From Thalassia testudinum (taxonomy: Eukaryota; Streptophyta; Magnoliopsida; Alismatales; Hydrocharitaceae): a stretch of DNA of 64,000 bases. Below, one piece after another: positions 55,551 to 64,000 of this stretch. Position 1 is the stretch's first letter. Each line of letters opens with the position of its first letter. The notes under the pieces were generated by a model. The model worked only from the letters and a program-made list of their open reading frames with translations. It was not told the DNA's origin and did no database searches. The stretch lies in NCBI GenBank assembly GCA_037157565.1, contig JAZHRO010000019.1, forward strand, positions 60,944,501 to 61,008,500. The letters run 5' to 3'. Made by a program: the position numbers and the translations under genes.

Positions 55551-56490
55551 ACGAAAACAAAACAAAAATTAGAAAAACTCAAAAAGCCTAAAAATACCCT
55601 TTGTATATAGTGTAAATACATGTATATAATTATAAGTTAATAATAAGTAATAAATTATATGTAAATAAAGTTTGTATATAAAATATATATTATTTATTTG
55701 TAAATAAGATATAATGAGCATTTATATTACGTTATATGGTATAGTATTATATATATGTATATATTGTATACTTAATTATAATATATGTATATAACTTATA
55801 TGTATATATAATTATAACTATACATATACACTAATATATATATATATATATAACTTGACATACTAGTTACAGTAATTATTATGTATAGTAATACATCTAT
55901 ATTACTTATCTATGTAGGTAGTGTATATATTTATATTTATATAAGTTAATAAAGTATATTGTTAAGCTAAATTAATGTAGATTAGTAATTTAAGTAACCA
56001 ATAAGATAATTTATACTGTATCCTTGTGCATTATAGTTTAAACTATTTTAATTAAGTTTATTATTTTATTTATAGTGTATAATATTATGTACATTACATA
56101 AATTATATATATTATCAAATACGTGTACATAAATATGTAAATTAATTAAATAAGACTTCAATTAGGTAATTAAAACATTAATTTATAATGCAATTAAGTA
56201 ATTAAAGTAATTTATAACGTTATAAACCCCTAACTAATTTTAAAATATATTTATATATTTAATTAACTTACAATAACTATACTAATAAGTAGCCCTATAT
56301 ATTAGCTACAAGATTATGTAATTTAATTGTAAACTATAATCCCAATTAATATCTAATTAAACCCTTAAAGTCCCCAATAAACCATCTATATAGACAGCCT
56401 AGTGCTAATTAGCGTTGGTTTTTAACGCCACATCGGTGGCAGGTAAAATTACTGCACTATATTTAAAAAATCGGCTCATGCACAGTGCGT
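55551..56490. other. Very AT-rich block with TA microsatellite
   Basis: The stretch is dominated by A and T with TATATA-type runs, densest at about 55650-55855. It has no gene and lies directly before LTR-B. Confidence 0.7.
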
Positions 56491-56497
56491 GCCTTAT

Positions 56498-59203
56498 GAT
56501 AATAACATCATCATGCGCCATAACTAGCTTTAATTAGTCATAACTAAGAGATAAATGCTCCTATATAATCGTCGGAAAGTCATAATTCACTAAATATCCC
56601 TTCTGAGAAGAGTGCATTAAATTAGGGTTAAATCTACAGTTTTAACAGCGTATTATGAATGCAGAATAATCACGGGATTTCCTAGGGATTAATCTAAGGT
56701 AAATGTCCATTAATGACTAATAATCACGGGATTTTCACATATTTCAAGAATTAACAACCCAAAACCCTCATTTTAGACCCGCTTAAATAACAGATGTTCT
56801 GGTCAAGATAAATTCCATCTAAAACTTCTAAAATTCATAGAAAAGTATTCCATTAGGTTTGGTAACCTTGATTTGACCATCTGAACTTATTTTGACCCAG
56901 AATAGAGTCTCAGATGGAAAGTTACCCTAATTTCGATTTATGAGTAAATTACCCAATCAAACTTTGTCAAAACTCAAATCCAACTTCACCATCAGATTCC
57001 TTGGGTCCAAATTAGGTTTGTACCAAAATTTAGGCCCAATTAGATATCATCTTGACCTAGTTTGCATTTTGGTATAGTCTAACTCTTTCTCTCTCATACA
57101 CACCCCTAACTTTTGAAATCATTGCAGACAGGTCCCTAAGTTTCTCATCATTCTTTACAGATGGGTCCCTACCAACATTGGTGTGAACACACCAAGCTTC
57201 ATCGAGATTCGAGCGAGAACTTCTCGCTCAATTCTCAATCAAACAATCCCAAAATTGAAAGGGACATTCCTTGAGGAATTCCCTTCCAAATGGACCCGGC
57301 CATTATTCCTAACTCTTTCCCAATCTCCCATCCAAACGCATGGAAGATTCAGGTATCCCTTGTGCGCGAATTGGCCGGAGCTTGAAAGCTCCTTTCCAAG
57401 GTTAGAAACACACCCTAAGGCCTATAAAAAGACCCAGGATGCAATTCCGCTCTTCCTTAGCTAGGAACAAGGCCAAAAATCCTCTTCTTTCCCTATCTCC
57501 GGCCTCCTTCAACCTAAGCTTCTGTGGCCTCCCTCCCCATCCTCTAATGGATGGCCAACGGCCAAATTGGCACTTCCCTCTTCTTCCTTACGCTTGTCCG
57601 CGTCTCGCCAGCCACTGTGAGAGCATCCTTCCCCTTTCCTCGTCGCCGTCTCCCTCACGGAGGTTTCATCTTCCCCACCTCTGGCCATCACACCGGTGTG
57701 GGAATCCTCTTCCTTTTTACCCTATAACTAGGTTTAATCTCTTCCTCTTCTCCTCCTTAACCTCTCTAGCCCCTCTCCTTTCCCTTTCGACCGCTGATAC
57801 ACCTTCTACGCCACCGTCTTCCCCACGATCTGCTGAGCTCCAACGAGGCCCCCACAACTTCACAAGCCACCGCTCGCCTCGCCACAACTCCCAAAATGTT
57901 CACCGTGCCCTACTGACTAAAACCCCTCAAGAAATTGAGGGGATTGGACCACCAAACACCCTACCGAACACACCCACCTTTGAGCTCCTCTAACTTCGCA
58001 TGCCCTCCACACACACCCCTACGCCACGAAAACGCCACAACCACCCTCGCCAACACTTGGCGAGTCTCCTAAGATGATTTAATGTGGTCGTGAGGCCATA
58101 TCTCGTGTTTTAGGTCTTCGCCGGGTCTCCGCCACCACTGCCATTGTCTCCATCCACATTGGCTGTTCTTCAGCCGCATTCACCCTCAAGTCCACCTCCA
58201 GGCCTTGTGAAACCCTTCCAGATATCCCTCCAGGCCCTCAATTGGAGACCTCATCCACGATCTCACCCGCAATTGGATGCATCTCCTTCAGCAGCTGCTG
58301 CATAGAAAAGGAGGGGGACAATAGTCCCACCTCCTGGATTGAAAAGCAATCACATGCACATAAATTATTTTTGTGCTCAGGCTCTATCGCCCAAGCACAG
58401 GGGGTTGGGTCCCCATATACCCTTTCATCGATTACCCGACCTATTAAGCACACCTTGGTCACTACCTACGCCGATGACCCTGGTCCATGCTCTCGACCCG
58501 TTTACCCGTGACCGGATCTGAATATGCTCTGGGTCTGAGTTTGTGAGAAGAGGAGGATTTGTGAGAGAGAGAGGGAGGGTTTTTCTCTTTGAGACTTGTG
58601 CCCTATGTGACACTTAGTTGCTGAGGGAGTTGGTTCCCCTGTGTATTGTATGAGAAAGAGAAGAAGGTCTCTAGAGGAGGGAAGCTCCGAAGAAGAGAAG
58701 AAGGGTTGTGCTTGATAAAGAAGGGAAGCTTGAGAAAGAAAGGGACACAGAAAAAGAAAAGAAGAAGGCTTTCGAGAGCCTCTGCCTGAGACACTTAAGC
58801 CATCTGTTGATAAATGCCTGTTGACTAATTTGAGTTGATGATTACACAGTTGCATTATTTAAGTACTATGGTTAAGATTGAACTTTGATTTAATTGAAAT
58901 ATTGATTGCATGCTTAATTAAGAAGAATAAATGGTGATTCAAATCACCATTATTTTGCTTCTCCTTCCTTTTTGCTTCATCATACATTGGTTCTTATTGA
59001 ATATATTTCTGAGTGGTTGATTCATTGAATATTTTTATTGTGCTTATTCATTTCAATTCAAGATTAATGTTGTGAATTCTATATTTGCTCCATGTGTTCA
59101 ACCTTGGACTCTTTTGATTCTAAATTTTAAATTTATTTGTTTCCGAGCGAGTGAGGCTTTGCTACAACGAAATGACTTAAAAATCCTTGATAGCCTGTTA
59201 ACA
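56498..59203 (+). mobile_element. LTR-B, long Athila-like LTR followed by a primer-binding site
   Basis: The segment starts near TATGATAATAACATCATCA (cognate of TGTGATGGGAACACCATCA in LTR-A) and ends CCTGTTAACA at 59203. A TATA box CCTATAAAAAGACCC lies at about 57420-57434. LTR-A is collinear. The Ser/Pro-rich frames inside (for example 57183-57993) are LTR sequence. It is followed after three bases by a primer-binding site, so it is the 5' LTR of a Gypsy-type element extending to the right. Confidence 0.7.
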
Positions 59204-59206
59204 TTT

Positions 59207-59224
59207 TGGCACCATTGCTAGGGA
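59207..59224 (+). promoter_or_regulatory. Primer-binding-site-like sequence after LTR-B
   Basis: TGGCACCATTGCTAGGGA resembles the TGGCGCCGTTGCCGGGGA site that follows the 5' LTR in Athila/Tat Gypsy elements. Spacing of three bases from the LTR end is normal. Confidence 0.7.
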
Positions 59225-60611
59225 GCAATGCGCAATTCACACATTAATCTTATCTTTCTTGGTTGTTTATCTGAGCACTAACTTGCTATTTGCTTTGCTT
59301 GTGATTTTGCGATGTACATCACGAAGAAATCTTCCGTGCAAATCAGCCACTCCAGGGGCAGGTAAACTCTCTCTTCTTCCCTAATCATTCTCCTAATCTT
59401 TTGGAAGAGAGAAAGGAAACAAAATTAATTAGGATTCATCTGCCTTACTTTTCTAGTAAACATCACTTCTAAGGCAAGTTTCCTGATTTGCAATTTCGAT
59501 TCAAATATCTGATTAAAGTTTAGGTGATCCTGTTTAGAGATCCCTACCATGATTTCCTGTACCTACTAGGGATTTACGCTTACGTTCTGATCATCTTGGA
59601 CTATGCACTTCTTGTTTGAAGTCCAAGATGTACATTTTGAGATTAAATTAGACTTGAAATAGAGCCAATTAGGGTTTGTACTCTAGGGTTTAAAGTGTTA
59701 TTTCACAGTTGCCTGAATTAAAGGAAATTAACCCTCCTGCATTTGTGTGCTACCCAAACCCTTGCTTGAAAAGATCTAATTAGAAGAACTCTAAAATCAG
59801 GCTCTAAATTCACTTGAACCCTAAAATTGTGGATGTAATAACTTGAGAGTTAATTTTGCCTGTATTGCAACATTGTACTACAACGATAATAAACCCTAAT
59901 TAACCTGTAGTCAGATAGTTGTTCATTTTTTAGCGTCGTTGCCTAGGAGGCAACTCTGTATATGCCAAAATTTTTCTTTTATTCTTTTTTTGTATATATT
60001 TTTGATTTCTTTGTATTTATTCATTCTTTTATTTATATTCTTCTTGTATATACATTCTTTCATTCTTTATATTCTATGATTCATTTTGTATATAATTGTC
60101 TTACTGATCATTTGTTATTTTTGTAGCACTTGAGGGGTAGGAGTGGCTACTTCCTGGTGGAGTTCTGCTTCCCAAAGGAGTCGTCGCAGCCTTGACTCGA
60201 CTTCTGGCGGAGCCTTCCCTTAATGGAGTTGTTTTCTTGTTTCTTAGTTTAGTGTAGATAGTAGGTTAGGCTTAGGATATATACTTAGGATTATTTGTAT
60301 AGACATAAGTTGTGAGAGCATGTTCTCACACATCTTTATAATAATTTGGACTCTGGACTTGTGATCTCTTTCTCTACTCTCTTTCCTTTTTGTTTTGGTT
60401 TTATCGATTCGCTTTGATTTTGTTTCTTGCATTAAAAATCCCAAAAAAAATTGAAAGAAAATACCAAAAATATACCATATATACTTGTCTAGTAGCAGCA
60501 TATCCTTAGGCATTCCATCTTAGGTTTGCATTATTCTTGCTAGATTTACGTTTTTGTCAAAATTGCATATTGTTGAGTGCTAGACTCAGGTACATATTTT
60601 CTATTTTTCGT
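59225..60611 (+). other. Internal leader of the Athila-like element, no gene
   Basis: No gag motif is seen. A second primer-site-like segment, TAGCGTCGTTGCCTAGGAGG, lies at about 59931-59950 and is followed by a T-rich tract (59968-60125). The short interior, then another LTR-like copy at 60612, suggests a non-coding derivative or two broken elements side by side. Confidence 0.45.
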
Positions 60612-61990
60612 AGTGATGGTAACACCATCACCTATCATATCTGGTCTAATTTGACTAAGTTCTAAGGTTAAATTCACTTTATTAACCAACAAATCGGTAT
60701 AACTTAATAATATCAAGAATTATGAGTAATGACATCCAAATTAGTTAATTATGCTACTTTAACAAGCTATTACAAGTGTAGATTAACTAAGGGGTAAACC
60801 TACACTTAATTCAAGGTTAAATGATCTAAAATTTCCATTAAGTGGGCTTGCATTGATTGATTTAGGGTTCTCTTAAGATTGAAAGACATTTCTTAATCAA
60901 AATCTAATTTCAGCCTTACTATAATTTAAAGGGATCTGATGAAAATACATGTAATTTAAACCTTTTAAAAATCACTAGAAAAATATTCTACAAGGTTTAG
61001 AACATTTAATTTTACAAAATGACCCCAAATTGACTTAAAACGAAGATCGGGAAATTGATACATTTTGGGTTAAAGTGTAAATTGGCCAATCACATTTCAT
61101 CAAAACCCAAAATTGATGTCACCATAGGATTTTTTGGGTCTAAATTAGGTTACCCTAAAAGGTTAAGACTATTTGGACTTCATCTTCACATACTTCACGT
61201 AATAGTCCTTAATTTTCGAATTTCTTTCATTCTTGTTCAAATTCCTTTCTTCTGGGTCCCTCGTTGACGTCATGATGACGTTAGCATCACCTTCTACCTC
61301 AAACCATGGCAGCAACTTGAGCTCGAGCTTTAGGCAAACTTTGGAGGTCCATATCTCCCTAATCATGCGATCAAATCCCACCAAATTTGGTGGGATTGAT
61401 CCTCGTTCAATCCTCTGCGTGTTGACATAAGAACCAGTTGTCCTTGACATCTATGGCAACCGCATTCAATTCCCAAAGTCCTCACCAGAGTTCACTCCAA
61501 TCTACCATATTGAAGCCGCGATTCGACCTCAATCTCACCCGTTGACTACCTATAGAGCTTTGTGGAGCTCCGTCGATTCATTTTGTTGAGATTTGATTGT
61601 GTTTCCTACCCTTCTTTGCCATGATCGTCATCGTGTCTGACCTCGGCAGCTCCTCCAATCTCTTCCTCCACGCACACTTCGACCTTAAGAGCAGCGCCAT
61701 CTTCTTCCTCAACTTCCTCCGGTCCTCACCGGCCAAAGCGGGAATCCTTTAACCCATTCCTCAGCGTTGGATTTCTTCCCTGTCTCCACCATCTTCTTCG
61801 CGGCCAGTGGACCAAAATCAGCCATTCACCCTTGATGCGAAGAATGCATGATTTGTTAAAACTAGGGTTTAAGTCGTTGTAACACGTAATTTCGCAATCG
61901 CTTTTAAAATTTGTAAAACATAGATAGTGGGATATCTTGGGTCGTCCAAGGAGGCAGAAATGCACTTTTAATAATCTTGCTTAATAAGGA
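60612..61990 (+). mobile_element. LTR-C, diverged relative of LTR-A and LTR-B
   Basis: The segment starts GTGATGGTAACACCATCAC and keeps landmarks such as TTTTTTGGGTCTAAATTAGG (61129-61148), but it diverges from A and B downstream. The right boundary is uncertain. Short open frames inside are not supported as genes. Confidence 0.5.
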
Positions 61991-63500
61991 GGAAATCAGC
62001 TTTCTTTTTGGGTTTTTAAATATAAGATTTTTTTTTTGTATTTTGAAGTAATAAGTAATTACGTAATTGAAAGCGGTAAGCGATTACACCTAATTTGCTA
62101 ATCCTAACACTAAAGTGACAAGATAATCCTCTCTCTAAGCTCACCCTAGGTACATGGAGACCTAGGGTAATTAGAGAGAGGGAGTGAAAAATGGTAGACC
62201 TATTAGCTAAAAGAAATGCAACAAGAATTTAAGAAAGGCAACTTTAATTAAGAAGAATTATTTTACAAAAGGAAAAGTAGAGGAATGCTTCTACTCTAAA
62301 ACAAAAAAAACAACAAAAGAAGTAAAACACAAATCCTCTTGATTATGGTGGTGAAGAAGAGAGAGAGGCTTCTTACTCCAAGGTTAGCTGCTCCTGGGCT
62401 TGAAAAGAAGCTCTCCTTTTCCTTCCTTGAATAGCTCCTCCAAGAGGGTGTCCTCCCTTGGCAAGACAGGGGGGCCGTGCCTTTGCTCCTCCAAAGGTGG
62501 ATCATCTCCACCTGCAAATCTCCTCCTAGGGTGGCATGTACCACCCTCAAGTCCTCCTCCTAAGGTTTTCCTTGCCTGGCTGCTCCTTTGGCTAGTGGTG
62601 ACACAAGAGAGAAGGGAAGAGGGGAAGGCACTAAGGGGACAGAGTGTCCCCTTAATCTTCTTCTCCTTCTTCTTCTCTTGGCCAACTATAAGGTGGAGTG
62701 ATGGTGGAAATTATGAATCCAAAGGATGAAGGAAATGGTGTTGGTTATGGGTCTTTTTATAGAGTGGAGGGGGTGTAGGTTGGTGTTAACTATGGTTAAG
62801 GGAAGAGTGGTGTTATGGATGGCTAGGATATGGAAGTTGGTGGATGAATGGTGGATGAGGGTTGGCGTGGAGGTAGAAGCATGCATGAGGTGGTGGTTAT
62901 GGTGGGTGGAAGAGTTGGCACCAACTTTATGTGGGTTAGAGTTAAGGGGTAGGCTGATGTGTTGTAGGGCTAGGATTAGGTCATAGGGTGGTGGTTAGGA
63001 GATGGTTGGCTAGGGTAAGTTGGCACCAACTTAAGGGATGTGTGGAGGCTTGATAAAGTGTTTTGGCGCCAACTTTAGGAGGGTTTAGGTGGGTTAAGTG
63101 GCTTGGGCTTTATGAAGGTCTAGGATGGTTCCATGTGGCGGTGGTTGTGGGATCTAGGGCAGGTATGAATGGTGCCAAGGCGAAGGGGTGTGGCTGGTGT
63201 TTTGGCACCATTTATATGGTTGTTAGAAGGTGGTTAAGGTGAAGTTAGGTGGTGCCTAGTATGGGTTTCTAGAAGGGGGTTAGATGTAGGGTTAGGATAG
63301 GATGTAGGGGTAGGTGTATGGTGGTGATGGAGGGGTTTTTGGAGGGAAAAAGTGGCACCAAGTATAAGGTGGTTATGGGGGTTTTGGCACCACCTTTATG
63401 GTGGCTTTTGGAGGTGGTAGTGTGAAGGGATGTGGGGTTGGTGGTTGGCACCAAAAAGGGAAGGGAGTGGAGATGTTTTTTAGGTGGAGCTAGTAGTTAA
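61991..63500 (-). other. Probable LTR-like sequence in minus orientation
   Basis: On the minus strand there is a TATA box CTATAAAAAGACCC at about 62749-62762, the same form as in LTR-B. The sequence downstream on that strand is C/T-rich. Upstream lies a block of repeated TTGGCACCAA. This suggests an LTR promoter read from right to left, but I found no boundaries and no coding region. Confidence 0.4.
62912..63455. repeat. TTGGCACCAA palindrome repeats
   Basis: TTGGCACCAA or close variants (TTGGCGCCAA, TTGGCACCA, TGGTGCCAAG) occur near 62914, 63020, 63063, 63170, 63201, 63352, 63382 and 63445, in G/T-rich DNA of GGTGGTTAGG type. Spacing is irregular (about 40 to 150 bases). Confidence 0.75.
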
Positions 63501-63539
63501 GTTGAGGTGGAGCTAGGTTAGGGTTTTAGGTAGGAGGTG

Positions 63540-64000
63540 GACATTTGAAGCTAAGATGTAGCTAAGCTAGCTTAACTAGTATTTGAGTAGAGGAGGAGGT
63601 AGGATGGAGCTAGGGTTTAGGGAAGATGAGTTGAGGAAGAAATGCCTAGAACTGAACTGGAGCTGGTAGCTGCTGAAGGGAGTTGTAGGGAGCTACTCTA
63701 GCTGGCTTAGCTTGCTAGTTCTTTGCTAGCTGCTAAGCCAAGCTAAAGTAAGCTGCTTCTACTGAAATGTGCTGAGGTGAGCTGGGTCTGATTTTCCCAG
63801 AGAGGACTTAGCTAGCTGGAGTAGCTAAGGTAACTTAGCTCAACTAAGTTGAGTTAAGTGGAGTCCCCGAGAGCTGGACTTGAGCTAGCCTAAGCTGTAT
63901 GAAGTCATCTTCAGCTGACTTGAGTTGAGTGGAGCTGGAAGTAGCTGGTCCTGAGCTGAGGTGAACTCCTGTCAACTTAGTTGAGCTAGCTAGAGCTCCC
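63540..64000. repeat. AGCT-rich low-complexity block at the window edge
   Basis: The sequence is a mosaic of AGCT, GAGCTGG, TAGCTAGC and CTTAGCTGG-like words on both strands, at a density far above chance. It runs past the window end. No gene is present. Confidence 0.75.

Noticed and set aside
57183..57993. Ser/Pro-rich open frames, and the similar ones at 41324-41767
   Set aside because: Both lie at the same place in two copies of one LTR family downstream of a TATA box; they are LTR leader sequence without a protein signature.
62296..62550. Minus-strand open frame of 84 codons with a hydrophobic end
   Set aside because: No motif; it lies in LTR-like C/T-rich sequence and the hydrophobic end comes from an A-rich low-complexity tract.

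Overview
The window is nuclear DNA of a flowering plant. The main support is nested plant-type transposable elements (Ty1/Copia, Gypsy-like LTRs, L1-type LINE, hAT, PIF/Harbinger, TRIM, MITEs, a tRNA-derived SINE) with AT-rich spacers. The one credible host gene piece is the first exon of a plastid-type START/cyclase-like protein. Its GC-rich exon hints at a monocot or early-diverging angiosperm, but I cannot name the species. There is no operon, CRISPR array or prokaryotic gene. Almost every TE reading frame is broken by stops and frameshifts.

Left nest (1 to about 10.3 kb): a decayed Copia element (Copia-1) has a PIF/Harbinger transposon (906-7715) in its gag. Removing that insert at its TTA duplication restores the gag frame. 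Inside the Harbinger interval is a minus-strand plant-mobile-domain-like gene (about 5376-6538). It is bracketed by two arrays of palindromes (4945-5230 and 6611-6930) spaced almost exactly 21 bp apart. A probable solo LTR interrupts the Copia integrase/RT region (9162-9573).

Second nest (about 10.4-28.96 kb): a minus-strand LINE is split by a hAT transposon (14391-26444), which is itself split by a complete Copia element (Copia-2, 16747-21932, TSD TATTG) and a TRIM (23917-25632, TSD TTATC). Each of these junctions was read directly. The TRIM's short internal region is a series of about ten small hairpin-like repeats around a conserved GTTCTT loop. Another LTR-like insert sits at about 11090-12048.

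Middle (28.96-37.4 kb): a 100-bp SINE with a perfect 16-bp TSD, then host exon 1 (minus strand, 30362-30824) with a Tourist-like MITE about 300 bp upstream of its start. A second MITE and a second, minus-strand PIF/Harbinger element with both of its genes follow. The remaining exons of the host gene are not visible in the 30 kb downstream. Either the gene has a giant TE-filled intron or it is truncated.

Right part (37.4-64 kb): a 2.75-kb Gypsy-like solo LTR (TSD GTCAC) with an array of GACGTC motifs; three related long LTRs with Athila-like character (about 40.5, 56.5 and 60.6 kb); a nearly single-frame Copia-3 (44466-50580) whose 5' LTR has lost about 720 bp including its TATA region; a LINE ORF1 fragment; an AT-rich block; and a terminal region with TTGGCACCAA and AGCT-rich low-complexity repeats. 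Several catalytic acidic residues (PIF Asp, LINE endonuclease Asp, Copia integrase Glu) have been lost by apparent G-to-A changes, which fits decay of silenced elements.
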